This document shows, in pieces, positions 39,898 through 47,968 of a stretch of 64,000 nt of DNA (the first letter of the stretch is position 1; each line of letters starts with the position of its first letter). Location: contig NZ_JAHWGT010000030.1 of NCBI RefSeq assembly GCF_020873895.1, forward strand, positions 1 through 64,000. Reading direction: 5' to 3'. The notes beneath the pieces were generated by a model. The model had not been told where the DNA came from. It worked only from the letters and a program-made list of their open reading frames with translations, and did not search any database. The DNA comes from Streptomyces sp. DH12. Lineage in GTDB: Bacteria; Actinomycetota; Actinomycetes; Streptomycetales; Streptomycetaceae. The position numbers were made by a program, and so were the translations under genes.

Positions 39898-40724
39898 ACG
39901 CCCGCAGGGCGGCCCGCGGCCTGTCCACGCACGCCGCGGTGTGGCTGATCGCCGCCTTCGTCGTCGTGCCGCTGGCCTACGCGGTGATCTCCGGCTTCAA
40001 GAGCACGGACGAGCTGACGACCAATCCGTTCGGGCTGCCCGAGCAGTGGAGGACCGGCAACTACACCGGCATCCTCGGCGACGGAATGTTCTGGCGGCAG
40101 ATCGCCAACAGCGCGGGCATCGCGATCGGCACGACACTCTGCACGGTGGCGGCCTCCGCGATGGCGGCGTTCGTACTGGCCCGGTACGCCTTCCGCGGCA
40201 GGGAGCTGTTCTACACGCTGTTCACGATCGGGCTGATGTTCCCCTTCGCGGTGGCCGTCCTGCCGCTGTTCCTGCTGCTGCGCGACGTCGGCCTGCTCGA
40301 CAACCCGCTCGGCGTCGTCCTCCCGCAGGCCGCCTTCGGGCTCCCCATGACGATCATCATCCTGCGCGGCTTCTTCCGGACCGTCCCGGCGGAGATCGAG
40401 GAGGCGGCCGTCATGGACGGCTGCGGCAAGTTCCGCTTCTTCTGGAAGATCCTGCTGCCGATGGCGCGGCCGGCGCTCGGGACGGTCTCGGTGCTGGCGA
40501 TCGTCGCGAGCTGGAACAACTTCTTCCTGCCGCTGCTGGTGTTCAACGACCCGAAGTGGCAGACGATCCCGGTCGGCGTCCAGCAGTTCCAGGGCCAGTA
40601 CTCGACCGACTACGCGCTCGTCCTCGCCTACGTCGTGCTCGCCATGGTCCCCGCCCTCGCCTTCTACGCCGTCGCCGAGCGCCAGCTGATCGGTGGCCTC
40701 ACCGCGGGCGCCACCAAGGGCTGA
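39894..40724 (+). CDS. ABC sugar transporter permease (MalG-type)
   Basis: A 276-aa inner-membrane permease with six helices and the EAA loop EIEEAAVMDGCGKFRFFW. Its ATG overlaps the previous stop (ATGA), with GGGAGG upstream. It forms a heterodimer with the preceding permease. Followed by 36 bp and the GH30 gene. Confidence 0.92.
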   Translation: MNARRAARGLSTHAAVWLIAAFVVVPLAYAVISGFKSTDELTTNPFGLPEQWRTGNYTGILGDGMFWRQIANSAGIAIGTTLCTVAASAMAAFVLARYAFRGRELFYTLFTIGLMFPFAVAVLPLFLLLRDVGLLDNPLGVVLPQAAFGLPMTIIILRGFFRTVPAEIEEAAVMDGCGKFRFFWKILLPMARPALGTVSVLAIVASWNNFFLPLLVFNDPKWQTIPVGVQQFQGQYSTDYALVLAYVVLAMVPALAFYAVAERQLIGGLTAGATKG

Positions 40725-40760
40725 CCCCTCCCGCGTCACCTCCACCCCCGAGGAGACTCC

Positions 40761-42191
40761 GTGAAACGCGTGACCGCACTGACAGCCGTCCTGATGCTGG
40801 CGCTGACCTGGCAGGCCACCGCCACCCCCGCGCGACCCGCCAGCGACGCGCGACCCGCCACCGACCGGCGACCCGCCACCGACGCGCGACCCGTCATCGA
40901 CTTCCGCACCCAACTCCAGCCCATCGACGGATTCGGCTTCTCGATGGCCTTCCAGCGGGCCGACCTGCTCTTCGGCGCGCGCGGGCTCGGCCCGGCCAAG
41001 CAGCGCGAAGTCCTCGACCTGCTGCTCAGCAAGGAGAAGGGCGCGGGCCTCTCGATCCTGCGCCTGGGCATCGGGTCGTCGACCGACCGGGTCTACGACC
41101 ACATGCCGACGATCCTGCCGACCGATCCCGGCGGGCCGCACGCCACGCCGAAGTACGTCTGGGACGGCTGGGACGCCGGCCAGGTCCGGCTCGCCAAGGA
41201 GGCCGAGGCCTACGGCGTCAGACGGTTCTTCGCCGACGCCTGGAGCGCCCCGGCCTTCATGAAGAGCAACGGCAGCGAGAACGACGGCGGCGAGCTGCTG
41301 CCCGCATGGCGTCAGGCCTACGCCGACTACCTCGTCCAGTACGCGAGGTTCTACCAGCGCGAAGGCATCAGGATCACCGACCTGGGGTTCACCAACGAAC
41401 CCGACTGGACGGCGACCTACGCCTCGATGCGCTTCACCCCGCAGCAGGCCGTCGACTTCCTCAAGGTGCTCGGGCCGACCGTCCGCGCGTCCGGACTGAA
41501 GACGCGGCTGGTCTGCTGCGACGCCGCGGGCTGGGACCGCCAGATCGCCTACACCCGGGCCATCGAGGCGGACCCCGCGGCCGACAGGGCCGTGCGGACC
41601 ATCACCGGCCACCGCTACAGCGGTCCCACCTCGGTCCCGCAGCCGACCGACAAGCGCGTGTGGATGTCGGAGTGGTCGCCGGACGGCACCACCTGGAACG
41701 AGAGCTGGGACGACGGCAGCGGCTACGACGGCTTCACCGTCGCGGCCGACATCCACAACACCCTGACCGTCGGCAACGCCAACGCCTACGTCTACTGGGT
41801 CGGCGCCTCCCTCGGCGCCACCCGAGGGCTCATCCGGCTCGCCGACCCCGGTGACGACTACCGGGTGTCGAAGCGGTACTGGGCACTGGCCGCCTTCAGC
41901 CGGTTCATCCGCCCCGACGCCGTCCGCGTGCCGGTCACGAACGCCGACCCCGCACTGCGTACGACGGCCTTCCGCAACACCGACGGCAGCCGGGTCATCC
42001 AGATCCTCAACACCGCGACCACCGAGACCTCCGCCGCCTTCACCCTCCGCGGCGGGCGGGACCGGCACCCCGACGGCTACGTCACCGACGAGACCCGCTC
42101 CCTCACCCCGGCCGACGTCGTCTCCACGCACGGCACGACCCTCACGGCCACGCTCGCCCCGCGCGCGCTGACCACGATCGTCCTCGACTGA
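40761..42191 (+). CDS. Secreted GH30 glycosidase (xylanase/glucuronoxylanase-like)
   Basis: A 476-aa exported enzyme. The signal peptide (~1-22) is followed by four hexapeptide repeats (about residues 24-47) and then a GH30 barrel with beta-domain. Acid/base E213 is in GFTNEPD and nucleophile E304 in WMSEWSP. GH30 enzymes include glucuronoxylanases, beta-xylosidases and endo-beta-1,6-galactanases. The xylan context favours the first, but the key glucuronate-binding residues could not be verified. The GTG start follows GAGGAG. Confidence 0.85.
   Translation: MKRVTALTAVLMLALTWQATATPARPASDARPATDRRPATDARPVIDFRTQLQPIDGFGFSMAFQRADLLFGARGLGPAKQREVLDLLLSKEKGAGLSILRLGIGSSTDRVYDHMPTILPTDPGGPHATPKYVWDGWDAGQVRLAKEAEAYGVRRFFADAWSAPAFMKSNGSENDGGELLPAWRQAYADYLVQYARFYQREGIRITDLGFTNEPDWTATYASMRFTPQQAVDFLKVLGPTVRASGLKTRLVCCDAAGWDRQIAYTRAIEADPAADRAVRTITGHRYSGPTSVPQPTDKRVWMSEWSPDGTTWNESWDDGSGYDGFTVAADIHNTLTVGNANAYVYWVGASLGATRGLIRLADPGDDYRVSKRYWALAAFSRFIRPDAVRVPVTNADPALRTTAFRNTDGSRVIQILNTATTETSAAFTLRGGRDRHPDGYVTDETRSLTPADVVSTHGTTLTATLAPRALTTIVLD
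40830..40901 (+). repeat. Four 18-bp tandem repeats in the GH30 gene
   Basis: Four in-frame 18-bp units encode ARPASD, ARPATD, RRPATD and ARPVID between the signal peptide and the catalytic domain. Slippage could change the spacer length without breaking the frame. Confidence 0.85.
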
Positions 42192-42217
42192 ACCACCCGG
42201 CACCGGAGGAGTCCGCC

Positions 42218-43282
42218 ATGCCCACACCCATGCCCATGTCCAAGCCCGTGCTCCGAGGCGTCGCCGCCCTGGCCGCCGCCGTCTGCCTCGCGGCCGGCCT
42301 CACCGCCGCTCCCGCCACCGCCGAGCCCCGCCCGAGGACACTGGGCGAACTGGCCCAGAAGCACCACAAGTACTTCGGCTCCGCCACCGACAACCCCGAG
42401 TTCACCGACGCCGCCTATCTGAGGCTCCTAGGCAGCGAGTTCGGGCAGACCACCCCCGGCAACGCCATGAAGTGGTACGCCACCGAGCCCGAGCGCGGCG
42501 TCTTCGACTTCACCGCCGGCGACGAGGTCGTGGCCTTCGCCAAGGCCCACCGCCAGAAGGTCCGCGGCCACACCCTCGTCTGGCACAGCCAGCTCCCCGC
42601 CTGGCTCACCGAACGCAGCTGGACCGCCGAGGAACTGCGCGCCGTCCTCAAGAACCACATCCAGACGGTGGTCCGGCACTACAAGGGCCAGGTGATCCAC
42701 TGGGACGTCGTCAACGAGGCGTTCAACGAGGACGGTACCTACCGCGAATCCCTCTTCCACAGGACGCTCGGCCCCGGCTACATCGCCGACGCCCTGCGCT
42801 GGGCCCACGATGCCGACCGGCACGCCAAGCTGTACCTCAACGACTACAACGTCGACGGGATCGGCCCCAAGAGCGACGCCTACCACGCCCTGATCAAGCA
42901 GCTGAAGGCCGACGGCGTCCCGGTGGACGGCTTCGGCATCCAGGGCCACCTGGCGCTCCAGTACGGCTTCCCCGCCGACCTCCGGCGGAACATGCAGCGC
43001 TTCGCCGACCTCGGGGTCGAGGTCGCGGTCACCGAGCTCGACATCCGGATGCGCCTCCCGGCGACCCCTTCGATGCTCGCCACCCAGGCCACCTGGTACG
43101 CCGACTACGTCAGGGCCTGCCTGGCGGTCAGGAAGTGCGTCGGCATCACCCTCTGGGATTACACGGACAAGTACTCGTGGATCCCCTCCGTCTTCCCCGG
43201 CGAGGGGGCCGCGCTGCCCTACGACGAGCACCTGATGCCCAAGCCCGCCTACCACGCGATCCGGAAGGCGCTGGGCGGATGA
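42218..43282 (+). CDS. Secreted endo-1,4-beta-xylanase, GH10, catalytic domain only
   Basis: A 354-aa exported xylanase with a signal peptide ending near ATAEP (residue 35) and a single GH10 barrel. Acid/base E167 is in WDVVNEAFN and nucleophile E273 in VTELDIR. Unlike xlnA it has no carbohydrate-binding module, so it is suited to soluble xylan. GGAGGA lies 7 bases before the ATG. The stop overlaps the next start (ATGA). Confidence 0.95.
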   Translation: MPTPMPMSKPVLRGVAALAAAVCLAAGLTAAPATAEPRPRTLGELAQKHHKYFGSATDNPEFTDAAYLRLLGSEFGQTTPGNAMKWYATEPERGVFDFTAGDEVVAFAKAHRQKVRGHTLVWHSQLPAWLTERSWTAEELRAVLKNHIQTVVRHYKGQVIHWDVVNEAFNEDGTYRESLFHRTLGPGYIADALRWAHDADRHAKLYLNDYNVDGIGPKSDAYHALIKQLKADGVPVDGFGIQGHLALQYGFPADLRRNMQRFADLGVEVAVTELDIRMRLPATPSMLATQATWYADYVRACLAVRKCVGITLWDYTDKYSWIPSVFPGEGAALPYDEHLMPKPAYHAIRKALGG

Positions 43283-44325
43283 TCAGGACGGCGATCGTGG
43301 GAACGGGCGGGATCGCCGGCATCTGCCACGTCCCCGCCCTGCGGGCGCAGGAGCACCGGGCCGTGATCGTGGCAGCCGTCGACGTGGACGCCGCGCGCGC
43401 CGAGGCGTTCGCGGCCGAACACGGCATCCCCGCCGTCCACACCGATCTGCACACGATGCTCCGTGAGCAGCGGCCGGACCTCGTGCACCTGTGCACCCCT
43501 CCGTACCTGCACGCCGACCAGGCCGTGGCCTGCCTGGAGGCCGGGGCGTGGGTGTGGTGCGAGAAGCCGGTGGCGCTGTCACTGGCCGAGCTGGACCGGA
43601 TCCGCGCCGCCGAGGGTCCCGCCCTCGCGGGCGCGGTGTTCCAGCACCGGTACGGCACGGGCGTGCGGTACCTGCGCGACCGGATGGCGGCCGGGACGCT
43701 GGGCCGTCCGCTGGTCGCGCAGTGCGTCACGGCGTGGTACCGCGACGACGCCTACTACGAGGTGCCGTGGCGCGGCACCTGGGAGAGCGAGGGCGGCGGC
43801 CCGACGCTGGGCCACGGCATCCACCAGATGGACGTGATGCTCGCGGTACTCGGCGACTGGGCCGAGGTCCGCGCGATGGCCGCCCGCCTGGAGCGCGACG
43901 TGCGGACCGAGGACGTGTCCGCGGCCCTGGTCCGCTTCGAGAGCGGAGCCATCGCGACGGTGCTCAACAGCGTCCTGTCGCCACGCGAGGAGAGCTACCT
44001 GCGGTTCGACCTCGCCGACGCCACGGTCGAACTGCGCCACCTGTACGGCTACTCCAACGCGGACTGGACGTTCACCGCCAGGACGCCCCGCGCGACGTGG
44101 GATCCACCGGACGACCTGCCCAGCTCGCACACCGTCCAGCTCGCCGACTTCCTGGACGGCTACGAGGCCGGGATCCGGCCCGACCTCGGCAGGCCCACCA
44201 TGGAACTGGTCACCGCCCTGTACAAGGCCGCGATCACCGGCCTGCCGGTCCGGCGCGGCGAGATCGACGCGGCCGACCCGTTCCACGGGTCACTCAACGG
44301 CGGGCGCCCCGAGGTGTTCCGATGA
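43279..44325 (+). CDS. Gfo/Idh/MocA family sugar oxidoreductase
   Basis: A 348-aa cytosolic NAD(P)-dependent dehydrogenase. The Rossmann nucleotide motif GTGGIAG is at residues 8-14, the conserved EKPV lysine near 97, and a C-terminal alpha/beta domain with HGIHQMD near 180. Members oxidise or epimerise sugars, sugar acids and inositols. It is translationally coupled to the xylanase before it and the DUF6807 gene after it. This points to the handling of a released side-chain sugar, such as a methylglucuronate or arabinose derivative (inference). Confidence 0.85.
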   Translation: MIRTAIVGTGGIAGICHVPALRAQEHRAVIVAAVDVDAARAEAFAAEHGIPAVHTDLHTMLREQRPDLVHLCTPPYLHADQAVACLEAGAWVWCEKPVALSLAELDRIRAAEGPALAGAVFQHRYGTGVRYLRDRMAAGTLGRPLVAQCVTAWYRDDAYYEVPWRGTWESEGGGPTLGHGIHQMDVMLAVLGDWAEVRAMAARLERDVRTEDVSAALVRFESGAIATVLNSVLSPREESYLRFDLADATVELRHLYGYSNADWTFTARTPRATWDPPDDLPSSHTVQLADFLDGYEAGIRPDLGRPTMELVTALYKAAITGLPVRRGEIDAADPFHGSLNGGRPEVFR

Positions 44326-45182
44326 CGTGCGAACTCACCGAGAACGAGGACGCGCTGATCGTCCGGGCTCGCGGGGTCGACCTCTTCCGCTATGTGCACA
44401 GGCCGGTCATGGACCCCTTCGAGGCGCCGAAGCCCTACCTGCATCCGGTGCGCACGCTCGCCGGCGACGTGGTCACCGGATACCGGCCGCACGACCACCG
44501 CTGGCACAAGGGCTTCCAGTTCACGGCGTCATGGGTGTCGGGGCAGAACTTCTGGGGCGGCGGCACCTACCTGCGCGGGCAGGGCTACGTCGACCTGCCG
44601 AACCTCGGCACGATGCGCAGCCTCGCGCTGTCCGCCGAAACGGACCACGGCCGCGCCCTGATCACCGAGGACCTGGCCTGGCACACCATGGCGGGGGAGC
44701 ACTGGATCGACGAGCGCCGCACGCTGACCGCATGCGACGTCGAGGCCGACTCCTGGACCCTGGACGTCACCGTCGCGCTGACCAACGTCCGCGGCACCGG
44801 TCTGACGTTCGGCAGCCCCGGCACCCAGGGCAGGGAGCTCGCCGGATACTCCGGCCTGTTCTGGCGCGGCCCGCGCGCCTTCACCGGCGGCGACGTGATC
44901 GGCCCCGCGATGGGCGAGCAGGGCGACTGGCTCGCGTTCATCGGCACGCACGACGAGGTCGACCGCTCCTCCACGCTGCTGTTCCAGGACGATCCGGCCG
45001 CCCCTTGCCGGTGGTTCGTCCGCAGAGAGCCCTTCCCCGCCGTCAACCCGTCCCTGGCGTTCGACGAGGAACTGCCACTGGCCCCGGGCGACACCCTGTC
45101 GCGCCGCTACCGGATCGTCGTGGCCGACGGCGCGTGGACCTTCGGGCGCCTGACCCGCCACATCGCGGACCACCCGTGGTGA
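44322..45182 (+). CDS. DUF6807 (PmoA-like) family protein
   Basis: A 286-aa cytosolic protein of the DUF6807 family. Conserved features include the early YVHRPV, KPYLHPVRTLAG, the His-rich RPHDHRWHKG and SGQNFWGGGTY. The histidines suggest a metal or catalytic site. These proteins are often encoded beside Gfo/Idh/MocA dehydrogenases in polysaccharide loci, and their reaction is not known. Both ends overlap neighbours by 4 bp, so it is tightly coupled to the oxidoreductase. Confidence 0.75.
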   Translation: MTCELTENEDALIVRARGVDLFRYVHRPVMDPFEAPKPYLHPVRTLAGDVVTGYRPHDHRWHKGFQFTASWVSGQNFWGGGTYLRGQGYVDLPNLGTMRSLALSAETDHGRALITEDLAWHTMAGEHWIDERRTLTACDVEADSWTLDVTVALTNVRGTGLTFGSPGTQGRELAGYSGLFWRGPRAFTGGDVIGPAMGEQGDWLAFIGTHDEVDRSSTLLFQDDPAAPCRWFVRREPFPAVNPSLAFDEELPLAPGDTLSRRYRIVVADGAWTFGRLTRHIADHPW

Positions 45183-45922
45183 CCGGGCTCCCGGGCGGCG
45201 TGGGGATCTCCGGGCTGACCGTGTACGACTGGGAGGCCGCCGACGGACTGCGCGGCGGCACACCCCACATGCACCTCGTCTGCTCCGAGGCGTACGTCGT
45301 CATCGGCGGCACCGGCAGCGTCCAGACCCTCACCACCTCCGGTTTCGCCGACACCCCGCTGCGCCCCGGGGACGTCGTCCGGTTCACCCCGGGAACGATC
45401 CACCGCCTCGTCAACGGCGGCGGCCTGCGCCTCGTGGTGCTCATGCAGAACAGCGGGCTCCCCGAGGCGGGCGACGCCGTCTTCACCTTCCCCGCGCCCG
45501 TGCTGGCCGATCCCGACGCCTACCGGGCGGCGTCCGTCCTGACCGGCGACCCGGCCGCGGCGGCGCGCCGCCGCCGCGACCTGGCGGTGGAGGGCTTCCT
45601 CGCCCTGCGCGAAGGCGGGCTGGGGGAGTTCCACACCGCGGCCCACCGCCTGAAAAGCGACCTGCTGGACGACTGGCGGAGCCGCTGGCGTGACGGCCCC
45701 CTGGCCGCGGCCGTCGAGACCGGCCGCCAACTGGACCGGCTGGGGGCCGGAGACCTCTCCCACCTCGGCCACGGCGCGGTGTCGCGGCTGGAGCGCCCGG
45801 AGTCCCCACTCCTCGGCATGTGCGGCCTCCTCCACCCCTATTCCGTCCCCGACCCCCCGACCCGGCCGCTCCGCGGTTCACCGGTGTCATCTCACCCCCG
45901 TCCCCCGAAGGAGCTCTTCTGA
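45179..45922 (+). CDS. Cupin-domain protein
   Basis: A 247-aa cytosolic protein. The first ~110 residues form a cupin barrel ([37 protein letters not shown]) with the metal-binding His/Glu set. The C-terminal half is helical and charged, without a recognised domain. Its GTG overlaps the DUF6807 stop and its own stop overlaps the GH62 start (TGATG). It may be a sugar isomerase, sugar-acid enzyme or sensor acting with the two genes before it. No DNA-binding motif is visible. Confidence 0.72.
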   Translation: MTGLPGGVGISGLTVYDWEAADGLRGGTPHMHLVCSEAYVVIGGTGSVQTLTTSGFADTPLRPGDVVRFTPGTIHRLVNGGGLRLVVLMQNSGLPEAGDAVFTFPAPVLADPDAYRAASVLTGDPAAAARRRRDLAVEGFLALREGGLGEFHTAAHRLKSDLLDDWRSRWRDGPLAAAVETGRQLDRLGAGDLSHLGHGAVSRLERPESPLLGMCGLLHPYSVPDPPTRPLRGSPVSSHPRPPKELF

Positions 45923-47394
45923 TGCGGTTCCGCCATCCACCCCTGGTCGTGAGCCTCGTGCTCGCGGTCCTGTCGTCCTTGCTGCTCGGGGCCACCCTCC
46001 TCGGTGCCCCGCCCGCCGCCGCGGCGACCGTCGACACCAACGCCTGGTACGTGCTGGTCAACCGCAACAGCGGCAAGGCCCTGGACGTCCACAACCTGGC
46101 GACCGGCGACGGTGCCCGCATCACCCAGTGGGCCAGGAACGACCAGAACCAGCAGCAGTGGCAGTTCGTCGCCTCCGGTGACGGCCACTACCGACTCAAG
46201 TCCCGCCACTCCGGCAAGGTGCTCGACGTCCAGAGCGGCTCCACCGCCAACGGCGCCCCGGTCGTCCAGTGGACCGACCTGAACCGGGCCAACCAGCAGT
46301 GGCGGCCGGTCGACAGCTCCGACGGCCACGTGAGGCTCATCGCGCGCCACAGCGGCAAGGCCCTCGAAGTGCAGGGAGGCTCCACCACCGACGGCGCGAA
46401 CGTCGTCCAGTACGACGACTGGGGCGGCGCCAACCAGCAGTGGCGGCTGGTCAGGGTCGCCGGCGGCAACCCCGGCACCTGCGCTCTTCCCTCGACGTAC
46501 CGTTGGTCCTCGACGGGCGCGCTGGCGCAGCCCAAGGCGGGATGGGCCTCGCTCAAGGACTTCACGGTCGCCCCGTACAACGGCAAGCACCTCGTCTATG
46601 CGACGACGCACGGTGCCGCGGGGACGGGAGCGGGCTGGGGATCGATGAACTTCACCCCGTTCACCGACTGGTCGGAGATGGCCTCGGCCGGCCAGAACAC
46701 GATGTCGAACTCCGTCGTCGCGCCCACGCTCTTCCACTTCGCGCCGAAGAACATCTGGGTGCTCGCCTACCAGTGGGGCAGGACCGCCTTCTCGTACCGG
46801 ACGTCGAGCGACCCCACCAACCCGAACGGCTGGTCGGCGGAGCAGGAGCTGTTCTCCGGAACCATCGCCGACTCCGGGACGGGCCCCATCGACCAGACGC
46901 TCATCGGTGACGGCACGAACATGTACCTGTTCTTCGCCGGTGACAACGGCAAGATCTACCGTGCGAGCATGCCGATCGGGAACTTCCCGGGCAGCTTCGG
47001 CAGGACCTCGACGGTGGTCATGAGTGACACGAAGAACAACCTGTTCGAAGCCCCCCAGGTCTACAAGCTCCAGGGCCAGGACCGCTACCTCATGATCGTC
47101 GAGGCGATCGGTTCGCAGGGCCGGTACTTCCGCTCGTTCACGGCCACCAGCCTGAACGGCACGTGGACGCCCCAGGCCGCGACCGAGACCAACCCCTTCG
47201 CCGGCAAGGCCAACAGCGGCGCCACCTGGACCAACGACATCAGCCACGGCGAACTGATCCGCACCGGCGCCGACCAGACCTTCACGGTCGATCCCTGCAA
47301 CCTGCGGTTCCTCTACCAGGGTCGCGCCCCCGACTCCGGCGGCGACTACGGCCTGTGGCCCTACCGGCCAGGTCTGCTGACACTTCAGCGCTGA
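45922..47394 (+). CDS. Secreted GH62 alpha-L-arabinofuranosidase with N-terminal CBM13
   Basis: A 490-aa exported enzyme that removes arabinose side chains from arabinoxylan. The signal peptide ends near AAAA (residue 35). A ricin-type CBM13 (~40-178) has three QQW repeats, and the GH62 five-bladed propeller (~188-490) shows the catalytic-base motif LKDFTVAPY (D213) and downstream PIDQTLIGD and FEAPQVYKL acids. The carbohydrate module is N-terminal, whereas in xlnA it is C-terminal. AAGGAG precedes the ATG. Last gene of the operon. Confidence 0.92.
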   Translation: MRFRHPPLVVSLVLAVLSSLLLGATLLGAPPAAAATVDTNAWYVLVNRNSGKALDVHNLATGDGARITQWARNDQNQQQWQFVASGDGHYRLKSRHSGKVLDVQSGSTANGAPVVQWTDLNRANQQWRPVDSSDGHVRLIARHSGKALEVQGGSTTDGANVVQYDDWGGANQQWRLVRVAGGNPGTCALPSTYRWSSTGALAQPKAGWASLKDFTVAPYNGKHLVYATTHGAAGTGAGWGSMNFTPFTDWSEMASAGQNTMSNSVVAPTLFHFAPKNIWVLAYQWGRTAFSYRTSSDPTNPNGWSAEQELFSGTIADSGTGPIDQTLIGDGTNMYLFFAGDNGKIYRASMPIGNFPGSFGRTSTVVMSDTKNNLFEAPQVYKLQGQDRYLMIVEAIGSQGRYFRSFTATSLNGTWTPQAATETNPFAGKANSGATWTNDISHGELIRTGADQTFTVDPCNLRFLYQGRAPDSGGDYGLWPYRPGLLTLQR

Positions 47395-47625
47395 CGACAT
47401 GGCACCGCTCCGGCTCCGCGCCGGCTCAGCGCCGGCACCGCTCCGGCTCCGGTGCGGAGCCGGAGCGGCGGGCCGGGCGGCCGGCCGCTCCCACCAGCAC
47501 CGCGGCCGCGCACCGGCAGTCGTGTGCGCAGGATGCGGCCGTGGTCCACCCGTAGAGGCATGCCGCCATGGGGGAGGGCAATGGGCGAAAACCCGGCAGT
47601 GGGCGGCGGCCCCGGAAGGCCGGAT

Positions 47626-47799
47626 TCCCCGTGTTCCGCCAGACCCACGCCCCGATCATGCGGGAAGCCCGAGAGTCCGTCGTGACCCTGGCTCGGCCGC
47701 TGTGGCGCTCCCCGCCCGCGATCACCCTCGGTTACTATGTCCGCTTCATTCCGGAAGCCGGCAGCAAGAGGCGCGGCATCATCGATGGTCCGCTTGGGG
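47626..47799 (+). pseudogene. Tyrosine recombinase (integrase) C-terminal remnant, left copy
   Basis: About 55 residues of an integrase tail: RQTHAPIMREARESVVTLAR, ITLGYYVRFIPEAGSKRRG. The tyrosine pair remains, but the box-II arginine/histidine is altered and the usual LGH is replaced (PLWRS), so it is inactive. The rest of the gene is absent. A closely similar tail in the same orientation lies at 56641-56815. The preceding 47395-47625 is GC-rich spacer with no gene. Confidence 0.6.
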
Positions 47800-47844
47800 G
47801 GTCTTCCCGCGCGAGGGCGGAGTGGACGTCGATTCACCGCCCAC

Positions 47845-47957
47845 GCGGCCTCAGAAATCTCCCCATCCCTCACCACCGAACCAACGATCCGATGATCGGG
47901 AAGACGCCCCCAGGGGCCTGCCCTCCGGATGAGCCCGGCAAGATCCGGACGACAGGC
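47845..47957 (-). pseudogene. IS5-family transposase N-terminal remnant
   Basis: On the minus strand the terminal sequence and first ~30 codons of an IS5-type transposase are recognisable (LPDHRIVGSVVRDGEISEAAWAV). They match the plus-strand element at 50168 in inverted orientation. The frame then runs into unrelated sequence beside the integrase remnant. Only this end survives. Confidence 0.6.
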
Positions 47958-47968
47958 CCCCAGGTCCC

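Noticed and set aside
40830-40901. Tandem repeats considered as a CRISPR array or iterons
   Set aside because: Four contiguous 18-bp units inside a coding frame with no spacers.
39843-42227. A 794-codon minus-strand frame over the permease and GH30 genes
   Set aside because: Shadow frame; the opposite strand encodes recognisable permease and GH30 proteins with ribosome sites and overlaps.
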